DNA of 64,000 nt from Amblyornis subalaris (taxonomy: Eukaryota; Chordata; Aves; Passeriformes; Ptilonorhynchidae), in contig JACAXG010000031.1 of the NCBI GenBank assembly GCA_018881555.1, forward strand, positions 6,321,127 through 6,385,126. Direction: 5' to 3'. Shown piece by piece: positions 49,141-60,999 of this stretch. The stretch's first letter is position 1; the number at the start of each line of letters is the position of its first letter. The notes beneath the pieces are model-generated. The model did no database searches and was not told where the DNA came from. It was given only the letters and a program-made list of their open reading frames with translations. A program made the translations under genes and the position numbers.

Positions 49141-52100
49141 CACCTTGTGGGAGTGTCTCAGGCCGAAAAGTTGGGCACATGCCCTCAAAACGTGACTTTC
49201 TCCTTTTAATGCATTTGTTTTCTGCGGGGAAGCATGGTTTATTTGGATCGTTGGTATAATCAGTTTAGGTTCTGGTGTCGGTCAGCCGGGGTGAAGTGTT
49301 TGGGGTATGGGGCTCTCAAAGCACCCCTACTTCCTTTTGAACTATTTATTCCTTTTTATGTATATTAAGCACNCCCACCTCTGTATTCTCAGTTTATAAA
49401 ACACCAAAGCCAACCTTCCGAGCATGAAAACTGTGGGCCAAGCATTTGATGCAGACTTTGCTGTTTTGGTACTTTATATCGATCCTGTGGAGGGCAATGT
49501 AAAAATTAAGAAAAAAAATGCATGCAGTGGAACTGTAATATTTACATCTGTGAGGAGGAAAGCTTCTTGCCTGGTGTGTTCCAAATAATGTAGTAATAGA
49601 GGAGGAGAGGAAGAAAAACAGACTAGAGGATCATATTTTAAGTTCCCTTTCTTTTCTTCCACCACCCTTGTGACTCTGTATGTTTCAAGCTAAGAACACA
49701 GAAGACCAGTTCAATGAATGGGATTCATCCTTTTTGTCTGTGGCAGAAATCAAGTGCACCTTTCTAAGGAAAATCAGTTCATTTGTGTTTTACCAATTTT
49801 TTCTGTAGGTTAGTTGTTCTTGTCAAACTCTTATTAAATGAAGTGAGTTTTTCTCTTTTGAACGGTCTTACAATTCATGTTTCTCTAGTAAAGGTGAGGC
49901 AACAAATTTCTACCAGACAAAAGTTTCTGTTTTCAACGAAGAAGATACAGTTAAATTGTCTCAAGCATTGTTTGTGTGTGATCAGTTATAACTGACTTTC
50001 CCCTTAATGCTGTATGTTGTTACCTTCAAATAACACAATGGTGCAGATGGGGAAAGGTTTCTGGTAGGCTCTGGCGAATGCTCCCATTACTCCCATTTGT
50101 CTCTTTCAGCTCGTAACAGAGCTGTGTGAATTCATAGCCTGGAAAGTGAACTCAAACCTTTGGTAAGGAGGGCAAAGCGGAGGGTCTGAAGGGTAAACTG
50201 GGAACTGGAGCTGCTGACACACTTTTGGTGTCCTCAGTCAGCTGTAAGGATGGTGGTCCCATCAGCATGGTGATGTTACTGAGTGCAAACCAGTGCTGCT
50301 CACTTCTGCTGAGGTTTTTCCATCCGGGAAGCATTTTTGAGTGCTAGCTGGCCACAACTCACTATCTTTTTGCCCAGTGAGAACAAAGAGCATTTGCCAG
50401 TCTTCTGCTCCAGTAACTGTGTTCCAGCACCATGGTGATGATATTGGCCCCAGGTATTTTGAGTGAGGAGGGCAGAAGAAGCTTCTCTCTTCATTGCTGG
50501 CATTGCCCTTCAGTTTTTAGCCCTGTGGGACTACTGTTCTTATCAAGTACCTTCTTTACTAGAGAGGAAAACTACAGAAGCCCAACTTCTTTCCTTCCTA
50601 CCCAGGCAGTACTTTGGAAATCAAAACTTGTCAGGTCTGCCTTCACCTTTCACAAGTACTCCTGAACCCCTGCAAAGCTGGCAGTGCTCACTGGCTCTGT
50701 TCTTCCCATGAAGCTCTGAGTGCAACTGCTCTCAGCCTTTTATATTCTGAAGGACTTCTTGAACAGAAAAAAGTACCAATTGCTAAATATTGAGTTCAAA
50801 CCCACTGACAATACGCTTGCTTTTCTTAATTACTTTTTTGGTAATTAAGGGTTGGTCCACATCCTCCCAGGGGAGATCTTCCTTGAGGACAGCTGAAATG
50901 GAGAAGGAGTGGAGTTGATTTCAGAGCCTTAGACACAGGACTGGGCTGCCTGCAAACTTCCCAAGTTTCTGCCACAGGCAGAAAACTATACTTGCGGCGA
51001 AGGCTGCTGGGAGCATCTTCTGGGAGGTTTGAGTATAATTAAGACTCAGTTTAAGTTCTTGCTGCTGACTCACAAAAGCAAAGTTTTGTAAAGTCTTCCT
51101 GTAGGGAAGAACTTGTGTTTTGAAGGCACAAGACTGGCTCTGTCGCCTCTTCAGCAAAAGGCACCTAGGCTTTCTCTGCTTGTCAGTCCCTCAAAACTGG
51201 CGTGCTCTCTCGGGTCTGCCTACCCATAGGACTTCCAGTATGCATGTCAGATACTTTTGTATGCCTGGAGCTCAGGAAATGGAGTAAGTACATATCTCTT
51301 GTGCATAACGGTGGCCCTAGGCACGTGGGTTCTACTTTGGCAGCTGCAAATATCCCGTTTGGATCCCAAGCCTGAATAATGAGAGAGAAATGTTTTCGTC
51401 AACTGAAGAAATTGGTAATACTGTCAAAAATACCAAAATAAACTTATTTTTTTAAGGGAGGCTGTGCTCAAAACTTGTCTTATTAGACTCTGCTAACTGC
51501 AGTCTACATAATTAGAAAACTTTATTTTGAAAAAAAACCAAACAAAAACCCCCCAATGCAGACCCCAGTGAAAGTGATTTTCTTTCTTGTTTTTTTTTAA
51601 GGTTTGATCTGAGAAGCAGTTTCCATGTTCAGCTCTTTTGCTACTTCTTCATCTTGAAACGAAAATGTTCTTTTCATGTCCGCCTAGTCCTTTATGTAAA
51701 ATGTAAATAACAGCCTTCAGCTGCACCCCTAAAAATTCTTGAATCATTGAAGAGCATTTACTACTGATTACCATGCGAAGAAAAACTGTTAGTGTGGTTA
51801 AAGTAGCATGGTGCCACTGGAAAAAACAGACCCAGAAATTTGAGTAGAGTATGGGTGTTGTGATGTTCTCTACTGTTGTTTTTCTTTTTTCTTCTTCTTT
51901 TAGGAGGGAAGCAGTTCTTTGTCTTGTAGTGAGCTAATACTATGCATTGATGAGGTGGGGAGGGAGAAGAGGACGTGGCTGCAAGGATGAGCTGAANTGC
52001 TGGGGTTGTTTGCAGTTTTGGGTCATTGGGATGGCTTTTTTTTTTTACTGTTAAACTTGATCCATTTATAGCAGGGTCTGAAGAAGAGTGAAGTTGGCAG

Positions 52101-52780
52101 TAGCTGTCATACTTGTGCGATGTTTGAGGTTTTACTTTTCACTAAATGTCTGAAAAAACAGGTGGTGATGTTCTCAGGAGAAAACAAAAACAACCATCTA
52201 CATGTATGTTAGTGTGGTAACCAGGTGGGTCCTATTAATGTTCAAATNAAAGTCTCTGAAGCTGAACATGCCTTTCTTACCACCCCAGACACCTAGTAAG
52301 TGACAGAATGTTTGCTTTAGCTCTGATCTCTTTTGTGGAGTGGTAGCATTTTATTAATCTTTACTTGNACTTTTTTTTAAAATTTGGTTTACAAATGCAG
52401 AACTTACAGAATAGACTTTCATACCTGAAAACCCCCTATAAAACAACAATTCCCTAGTAAAGTTGATGTTCTCTGTTACTGGAATTAAGGTAGCATGAAG
52501 AAGCAGGACAGTAGTGCTGTGGGGAGGAAGCCTGGACAGCCCAGAGTGTAGGGAAGAGGTGTTTAATTTTGCTGAACTGGGATATCCNGAAATAGGTGTG
52601 TGCAGTTGTACAGATGCACTGTGTTTAGCTCCTGTTACTTGTAACTCNCTGGATCACTCGTGCATGGTCCTCTCCGGTGGCATTTTCTTGCATCGAGACC
52701 ACTGCATTGGTCACTACGTGGCTCATGTGCAAGAATTGTGAAAGCTTGCAAAACTCTTCTTATTTCTTTCCCCTAAACAG
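48768..52780 (+). other. MACROD2: MACROD2 intron 1
   Basis: About 4.0 kb from donor GTATTA to acceptor TTTCTTTCCCCTAAACAG. The first 370 bp still belong to the CpG island and could hold regulatory sites. The rest is AT-rich with no recognised gene or transposon. A 9-bp inverted repeat with a 7-base spacer lies at 50825-50849. Confidence 0.85.
50825..50849. repeat. 9-bp inverted repeat in MACROD2 intron 1
   Basis: Arms CTTAATTAC and GTAATTAAG are exact reverse complements around TTTTTTG. The half-sites contain TAATTA, a homeodomain-type core. Function is unknown. Confidence 0.75.
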
Positions 52781-52897
52781 AGCGTTTGCTGAAGATGACC
52801 TTGGAAGAAAGACGCAAGGAGTACTTGGGGGATTATGTTGCGTGGAAAGCTATTCCAACGTGGATGGACGACTTAAAAAATAAGAGCGAAAGTGATG
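52781..52897 (+). CDS. MACROD2: MACROD2 coding exon 2
   Basis: A 117-bp exon with acceptor CCCCTAAACAG before it and donor GTAAGT right after. With the last base of exon 1 it reads E-RLLKMTLEERRKEYL, then GDYVAWKAIPTWMDDLKNKS, then ESD, ending with one base of the next codon (phase 1). The first part is nearly identical to my recollection of human MACROD2. The second part (about residues 32-54) diverges but keeps a conserved tryptophan and an acidic/lysine pattern. This is the helical leader just before the macro domain. The catalytic macro domain starts in later exons beyond the right edge. No N falls in this exon. Confidence 0.93.
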
Positions 52898-53602
52898 GTA
52901 AGTAAAATGGAGGAGTCTTAAAATATAGACCACTGTTTTCTCGGGCTGAAGTTACTTTTAGGAANGCTAAGACTTAGAACTTGGATGTTGTTATGAAGAG
53001 TGATAGTCTAAAATGGGGATGGGGGAAGAAAAAAACCAACAAAATTTCTTAAAGCCTCACTGGTGTCCACTAACTCTGCAGGTATCCCCAAAGCGAGTCA
53101 GTAACCCTTAAGGGTGTAAAATAGCTTTTCTCTGCATGAGTCTTCCTTTCCAGGTACTCAGCAGTCAGCCATGCCTAAGAAACTTTGTCTTTGAAACTTC
53201 CTGAGCATGATGATATGGGGGATCTGGGTAAAACAGTGCAGTAGGTGACCAAGCAGCAGAGGGGAAATNTGCAAATTGTGTCGTTTTCTAAAAATCCAAA
53301 AATGAGAGAAGATTGGGTTTGAAGCCTCCCTTACTTTTGGTCCTGCCTGCTTTCTTGGGCTGAGGAGCATCAGTCTGGCCTGGATTAACTACCATTTCCT
53401 TAGCGTGTGCAGCCTTATCACAGTTGTGATCACCAGTAGAGTTGAAGTGAGAACTGACCAAAAATGGGAATCCTATTCACTTACAGAGTCTTGTACTCTG
53501 CAAGTAATTCTGTAACACTGCCTTGTTCTTTGTCTAGTTCCCTTTCATCCACACAAGGGTGTGGAAGAATAGGGATGACTTCTGAGCTGGTTTCCTCCTC
53601 CT

Positions 53603-53618
53603 CTTTTTTTTTTTTTTT
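53603..53618. repeat. Poly(T) run in MACROD2 intron 2
   Basis: A run of about 16 T, a simple low-complexity tract. Confidence 0.85.
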
Positions 53619-55640
53619 CCTTGTGTCTTGCTATCCTACTTGGCTGAAGCCTGTGTTTTTTTTGAAGGAACATCTAACTATGAGACCCAAAGTGTTTCCT
53701 GTTTCTGCAGATATAGGACTAATTTTCTGACCCNTTTGCTGTCATGAAAGGCAAATACTGGCCTGAGTGAAGAGGTTTGTAGAGTAATTTTGTGGCTGCA
53801 GGTGAACATGGTCTTTATGGTGATAGTCCAGGTGAGATGAGGCCTGGAGCTAATGGGCTGTTTTTAATAAAATGGGAAGGCTGTAACACTTACTTTAGCA
53901 AAATCTGGAGGAGCTGACAGATTTTCAGATGTCCTTGTCATAAGCAGCTATTGCTGTTGTCTACTCCTAAAAGCATCTGGAATAACTTTTGAAGTGAAAA
54001 TATGTCAGAGTTTGCTGAGCTCTTCAGCCCTGCTGAGTAGCTGTATTGCATCGGTACCCATAGACCTCTTTCTCCCATTTAAGTAGGTCTTATGTGTCAG
54101 GAAGCCTGTCCATCTAGAAAACAGGCTGCATAAAAGTAAAAAAGATTACCTGACTTCTGCCAAGTTCATTTTGGAGGCCTGTGGTATGTGGGAATATGCA
54201 GTATGTCATGTGCTTTAACTGGGAGACTCTTTATCTGTTCTAGCCCAAACTATGTTTTTATTCCAGCTGCTCTCAGATTCTGTATAAAGCACTGAAATTC
54301 ACAGATCTTGTATTACTTGGGCTGCTGGAAGTGACAAGGTGTGGATTTACGTTGTGATTGCTGTTACACTTCACAGAAGCAAAATGTCAGTGTCCAATAT
54401 GTGGATATTGAATCATGGCAGTGGTGAATTTATTTCCTTGTAGCTTCCAAGTACCCAGTACACTGCAAAAAAATGCTGGAAGGCAAAAGTTGTGCTGAAA
54501 CACTTCTCTGCTACTTGAAGGTTTTGTTATACTGTACATTCAGGAGAAAATACCTGTAGTCACCCTTTTTCTTTGATGTATCTGTTGTAAATAAGCCATG
54601 TGGAATATTGAACTTCTGGAAGGTTGGACTGCTGAAATGCTTCCATGTTCCAACTGATTANTACATTTAAAAGAAATATGTGTTTTAATGTGACTGTTAC
54701 TGCAGCTGTTTCAAACTTTATTTCCCTTAAATGTTGACCCCACTCTGAAGGTATCAAGTGTGTCTGAAAGCAGTCTTTTTGAGCTGAAATACAGAAAAAC
54801 TAGAATTTAAATCATCTTGCTGATGAGAACTTCTGTTCTGTTTACTGGGCTGTACAGAGGGCAACAGGTGCAGCCTGAATGAGATTCTGGAGAGAACAAG
54901 AGAAGCCCCCGGTGTGATGGAATTGGTGATGACTTGGCAATGCCATGCCCAAGTTCTGATATTTTCTTTAAGTGAAAGGTGTCTGCTTGCACTGACAAAC
55001 GGAAGAGGTCTGAAGGGTGGTGGTGGTGAAAATAAAATTCTCTCTATACTTGTCAAGCCAGAACAACAACTGATGGGGAATTTGGAAAAAATTCTTTACC
55101 ATTTACTTCCAGCACCGTATACAGTGAAAAAATGACAGATTGATTAGTAAAGCATAGAGTGGCTGTTCAGGAAGAGTGATGAGGAGAAATCAAGAAAGCA
55201 ACCAAGAACAAATCAAGTGAAGCAGGCGCAATCAATCAGCTGCTGGAGTAAGAAGCTGTAAGAGAAGGGCACAGCATCTGAGCTGGCAATAGTCCCCACA
55301 GGTACTCAATACTCAACGGAGATTAAGGGTGTTCAGTAGTGTACAAATTTTTGTACTNGCTGTTAGGAAAAATTGCATGTACAATGTAAAACCTTTATGG
55401 TGTCCATTTTTAAATGTGAGTGACTCATGGAACAGTGTTGGGAGGTTCCAGTTAGGTACACATTTTTGTTATGTGGAAGTTTAACAGAAGATTATTGAGA
55501 AGTCTGTGTGCAGAATTAATCAAAGTGAAATGACCTAAGAGGTTCGTATTGGGAAGGAACCAGCCTCACTGCCAGGGTACTTCATGGATGCTCTTCATTG
55601 GCAAGTTGGGAGAACATACCTTAGTTTGTGGAAGAAAGTT

Positions 55641-55721
55641 TTTCCCTACCCCTCCTTCTCCATCCTTTGATAGGAAATTGTGTTTCCCTACCCCTCCTTC
55701 TCCATCCTTTGATAGGAAATT
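55641..55721. repeat. 42-bp tandem duplication (two copies)
   Basis: The 39-base segment beginning TTTCCCTACCCCTCCTTCTC and ending GATAGGAAATT occurs twice, at 55641-55679 and 55683-55721. The copies are identical and offset by exactly 42 bases. Perfect identity in an intron implies a recent duplication. It is a likely length polymorphism. Confidence 0.95.
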
Positions 55722-57970
55722 CCGAAGCAAAACAATAAAGCTTGTAGTAAGTTTGGTGTTTTGGAAAGGCTGAAAGTCTTTGTAATAGAGTAACATAACA
55801 GGGAGATGTGCATCTATGTAAAGGCTCCTGAGGAGTAAAGTCACTGAATTCTGAATGGCAGCTGACAAGGGCTTTGTCTCTTTGTAGCAGCAAAGGTATT
55901 AAAAAACATTTGGAAGTTGAAAGAGGCAGTGTCTTTGTTAAAACGCTCTGCTGTGACTAAAAAAAAACTCCTACGTTTTTAGCAGGTCTCTTCATATGGA
56001 CACGACTAGCCATAAGAAATTAGTTTGGCATGAAATTTGGTTAGTGTTTGTGTTAATTCTTGATTTTGGGAGGAGAGTGGCACAATGTGGAATGCAAAGA
56101 CTAAGCCTGGTGCCCACCTCTNTGAGCTAAAGGAAACAATCTGATGTGGGTATGTGCACTTCCAGAAGGACTATGCTGTCAACAGCCCTGGATTTTTGGT
56201 GTGCCACTTGCCAGGCTGCACAAGTGGATTTTGTAGATCAAGTGTTGTAACACAGCAGTGGAAGGAAAAGGGACAGTTAGTGACAAGTGGCCCGCTTTAA
56301 TGTCAGAGGGGGTGGNAGGAAGACAAATTTTTTTTTTTCTTTTTTTTGCAGTAGTCATGTAAATGTAAGGTTTCTTTGGTTTAACTGTATTTATTAGGGA
56401 AATGAGGAGTTGCCCACTTTGGAAACTAAGAATGAGCTTGTTGTAGAGGGCTGGATAGTACGCATAGACTGTAATACATCGTTCTTCCCACTTGTTATCC
56501 TTCAGATGCACCAAAAGCAGACACATCTCATCTGTTTTCTGACATGCTTTGGAGTAGAGTGTCTTCCTGTCAACATGTGAATAATGGACTTGCTTTATGA
56601 AGCTCTGGAATTTATATCAGTTTGTTTCAATGCTATTTATTACATACTACTTTGTTAGGCACTCATCTTGTATGACAACAGGAGCTCATGTTGCTTGGTG
56701 AATAAAGTGCCACCATGTAGACTAGCAACTAGAGTGTTTTTTGAAGTTAAATACATATATTAGCTTTTTGGTGGGTACACACTTATTCCCAAAGATGTCT
56801 TTACTCTGCAGTGGTGAATCTGAGAGATGACTTNAGAAAACTTGTTCTTGAAAGCTTTTTGAAAAGTTACGGTCTTGGGAATTTTGTTGCCACTGAGTTT
56901 TGTGTGTCCCTGGTAGAAAAACATTTTGTTACGTTAATTGTGTAATTCAGAAAATGGAATAAATGATCTAGTTTAACTCCAGGCAGCTGACAGTCCTGCT
57001 GCCTCTCACAGCCTCTGGAATTCNTTGGTATGACAGTGGTGCCAAGAAAACAGCAAATTCAGGTGGTGGTTTAAAGATCTTTGCTGGTGGTAAGAACTAC
57101 TTTTGATTGGATGAAGTCGAAATGGAAGGACACAGCAACTGAGTTTATTTTTGTTTAAGATTNAATTACACAAAAGGTCTGCAGTCCTTCTTTTAAGCAA
57201 ATCTTGAAATACGTTTAGATGTTTTGGCAGCCTCTGAATCTTTTTAATCGGCTATTTTTAAAGAAAATTATATGGTTCAAACTATTCAAATTAATCTGTT
57301 TTAACACTGAGGGCTTTATGTATAAGGTTTGGATTTAATAAAAGCATCTTTGTACTATTAATGTGTAGCTTTCTAAATATTCACAGTGGACTGACACAAG
57401 ATTACAGAAGTATGTAGATAANCCACTCCAAATGCTTCATGATGGAAAGAAAATGGGTGGTAGCACTAAGCTCTGACCAGTGTTTCTTGAGATGGGTAAC
57501 TAACCACAGGTAACTCTCCAAAGAACCCAGTGTATCTGTGCAGCCCTGCTTGATATGAATACCTGTCCTGCAGGAACTAGGAACCAAGGTGATGATTATT
57601 AAACAGACTTTGGAAAGTGACATCACTACTAAGCTGCAGTGCAATTCAGCCAGATGTCTACAAGTAAGAAATGGCATCACTCTAAACCACTCAATATTAT
57701 CTGTGATTTATACAGAAAAAGAAATTATGTTCAACTAGAACATTGAGATTGTTAGACAAGTTTTGACAATCACAAGTTCTGTCTGTAACAGCTATGTGGA
57801 ACCTGTGTGCTTCAAGACCATCCCTCCACCAAAAATCGGAGTCCATCAACTTTCATTGTGATTTTTTTTTCTTATAGTGACTTTAACAACTGTCTTTATT
57901 ACAGATTTTTAGCTGAGTGACAAGGATGAAAGTAAATCAAGACAGCTTAGTGCAATTCTTGCTATCTGTC

Positions 57971-57984
57971 AAAAAAAAAAAAAA
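57971..57984. repeat. Poly(A) run in MACROD2 intron 2
   Basis: Fourteen consecutive A, a simple low-complexity tract. Confidence 0.85.
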
Positions 57985-58458
57985 GGTGCTTTTCCTACTG
58001 AAACTCTTGGTTGGATGAAGTTCACAGTGCAGCAATTTTCCTGCTGAGTTTACATAGAAAACAGCAATAATTTGTGTGCCACCATTCAGGGTCTCCCCTG
58101 TTACCTGTGGCCCTGAACGTGAATTCCAGCTTTGCTTTAACTCGTGCTGTATTTGGTTTTGTCCTTATTTTTCATATATTGGCATACCACTGTTACTCNT
58201 GCTAAACATCTTACCACAAGGTCTCTTCAAGATTAGTGTGTTTAAGGTTAGAAAGCTGTGTCTCTTTGATGCATGTGGAGATCACTGCTTATTAATTGCT
58301 GTGTATAATAGCTGGGGGAGCACCATGAAAAAACTAACAACTGTGGTTTCTGTGAATTGTGTGAGGATCATGGTAGTTANGTATCTTGAATGCTTGGGAA
58401 ACTTCATGCATTCTGCGGCTGAAAATCTGTTTGNTCATTTCTGCTCTCTGTCCATCGT

Positions 58459-58487
58459 TATGTATGTTGTATGTATGTATGTTATGT
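58459..58487. repeat. Imperfect (TATG)n microsatellite
   Basis: Repeated TATG units with small interruptions (TATGTATGTTGTATGTATGT and on). A short tetranucleotide repeat in the intron. Confidence 0.8.
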
Positions 58488-58918
58488 ACATATTAAGGAA
58501 GCAGCAAAGGAATTAGAGTGGTAACAACAGCAAACCANGTTTGCAGCTTCTTAGTCTGTGCTGAAGGCGTCCAAGAGTCTGCATGTGCATGGCATAATGT
58601 GGAGTAACTTAAAGGCTGAGTTGGTATTTGTTTGGCTGCAACAGATATCCAAGGCTGCCAGGGCAGTGGAGTGTAACCAGAGCCCTGTGTGCTCTACTTC
58701 ACCCAGGCTCTTGGCTGCCCTTTCAGGATGTGTCCTGAACAGATGCAAAGCTGCAGAGTGGTGCAAATCTGACCATGTGATCTGCTGACCCCACTCACCT
58801 TTCTGGCTTCCTCAATACACACCTCGACTGTTGATTTCCAAAGACAGACTTGCACAGTACAGAGATGGGAATAACTCTTGAGGTGCAAGTTTACTTGAGT
58901 GTAAACTGAGCAACAACT

Positions 58919-58944
58919 TGTGTGTGTGTGTGTGTATGTGTGTT
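58919..58944. repeat. (TG)n microsatellite
   Basis: About thirteen TG units with one TA interruption. A typical vertebrate dinucleotide repeat. Confidence 0.9.
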
Positions 58945-59359
58945 GGTTTGTTTCCGGAGGCAAATCTTCTTCTCTAGTTAGTGATATCCCTGATATAAGT
59001 AGATAAATTAGTGTGTTTGGTGTAGGGGGTGGAGGGAAACTACAGTAAACAGAAAGACTGAGGATGTATTCAGTTGACCTTGTAATTCCCTGGTGAGCTG
59101 CATGTGAATAACCTTTATAGGATGGATTAGCTGTCAAAGGGATGACACTTGTGTTGCGGTTTGCTTTAAAGAGTTTTTGGGGAAAAAAAAATTTTCTTGC
59201 TTTCAGCAAGTGTGGTATGATTATTAAAAAGTTCAGATCTGTTTACATAGATTAAGAACACAAAAACCAGTGTAGCTAATCCTTTCTCTAAGAAAGTAAA
59301 TCATTTGTCTTTGGTGTAATTAAGATGATGACTTCTCTTTAAGCTGCTGCTCTGTGATA

Positions 59360-59375
59360 TTTTTTTTTTTTTTTT
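59360..59375. repeat. Poly(T) run in MACROD2 intron 2
   Basis: Sixteen T, a simple low-complexity tract. Confidence 0.85.
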
Positions 59376-60941
59376 AACAAGGTAACTTCCACACAGCATT
59401 AAGCTTATACAGGTCCTGGATAGAGTTATTACTTTGTGGCTCTTCTGCATGCAGCTGAGAAAGCTCTCTTATCTACAGTGGCAGACAGCTCCTTGAGGGG
59501 CAANAGTTAACCGTAGGAAAGGATGCTGCTCTCAACAATAAATGGATAAATTGGTGTTCTTATTGAGGCTCTGCAAGCTCTCGATGGGCTTTAGGGAGCA
59601 ATAGTAGGTGGAGATGCAAAGGGAAGTTAGGCACATCTTTGCCAGGAAGCATATTTCTAGTGTTTAATTACTGGTGACATGAGTCTTGACCAGATGAATA
59701 ACTTCCAAGCTTCTATCCTGTGCAATATGAGAAACAATACTTTTTTTGTTGCTGTGAATGTCACTGTGCACTGAAGTTTTGTACAGAGGTCCCTAAGGAA
59801 GTGCTAAGTAGAGTTAGAAAGTCGAGATGATGCAGTGTGCTGTCAGCTGGAGGCTCATTCAGGGTGTGAGGGAGGATGGCTTTAGCAGCAGCAATGCTGT
59901 AAGTTGGGATGTGCTGTTCCTCAGAAACTGCTGAGAAAAATTGTAGGTTCTAGCCTGGAATATTTTGGTGGCTGACTNGAGTGGAATAGTTTAATATATG
60001 CAGGGGAAAAGTAACAAGTTATATATTTTGGCTTCTGTCTTTTCTTTAATTGTTTTTTTTTTTCCGTTCCCCTTTTTATATGTAAAGGATGAGCTTCTTT
60101 TGAATATGGGGGATGGTGAGATCAAAGCCCTAGATTAATGTATTGCTCTACAAAGATAGTTTCAGCAAGGCATCTAGCTTTTCTNGGTATGGTAGCTTGG
60201 CTAATGCCCTAATCTATAATTCATGATGGATTGTGGCATATGTCCTCACAGTCTTTTGCAGACAGATGTGAGCCAATGTGCCAGCCTGATTAGAAGCCAT
60301 GTGCCTATGATTAGGTTGAGGCCAAAATCAAGCTGTTAAATTGTACCCTTGTCATGGCTTACTAATGTAGACCTGTTGCCTGGCTATGTGCCTTTTAGAT
60401 ATTTTCAAATGCAGGTGGAAAAATCTGATGTCCTCCTGCAGAAGATGGGACCCTTTTTTTGATGAGATAGAGACTGATATGGCTTGGTTTAATTCGATGT
60501 AGCTTAGATATGACAGACATTTATGAAGGTGCTGAACTATTGCCTCAACTAGGATTTGCTGCCTGGTACTACTAGTAATTAGTGATGACACAGGGTAGGC
60601 CACTCAACTGCCCTTCTCTGGGTGTGGGAGGCTCACATCAAGGTTGAAAATGAACCTCACACTCAGACTAAGTAAGGATATTCCTTTAACTCCCTCGATG
60701 AGGTCAAGGGATCACTGGTGCAGTTTAAGCTCACCAGGCTCTCNGGATCATGTTAACCAACTTTCCTGTGTAGCTAGGTTTGCTTCATGCACAGTTAAAC
60801 ACTTGATTACACATGTGTTAAAACTCAATCACTGGAAACCAGATAAGCCTGGNTTCCCTTTTTTGATTCAGTTGAGCTGAACTGCTCAGCATGTAGAAAT
60901 GTCTCGTAACAAACCAGCGAGGGGCTGAATAAGTTGTAGTG

Positions 60942-60999
60942 TAGAATCATAGAATCNTTAAAGTTGGACAAGACCTCTAAGTTCATGGAGTCCAACCAT
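60942..60999 (-). mobile_element. CR1 LINE 3' tail fragment, antisense
   Basis: The plus strand reads AGAATCATAGAATC, then AAAGTTGGACAAGACCTCTA and GGAGTCCAACCATT. This is the reverse complement of the 3' end of a CR1 subfamily, differing from the 7.1 kb tail by its AAGACCTCTAAG motif. Only about 58 bp are recognisable. Confidence 0.8.

Noticed and set aside
47770..49188. Many long overlapping open frames on both strands
   Set aside because: They come from the GC-rich CpG island, where stop codons are rare. They are rich in Pro, Ala, Arg and Gly and overlap in several frames. The real product here is the short MACROD2 exon at 48722.
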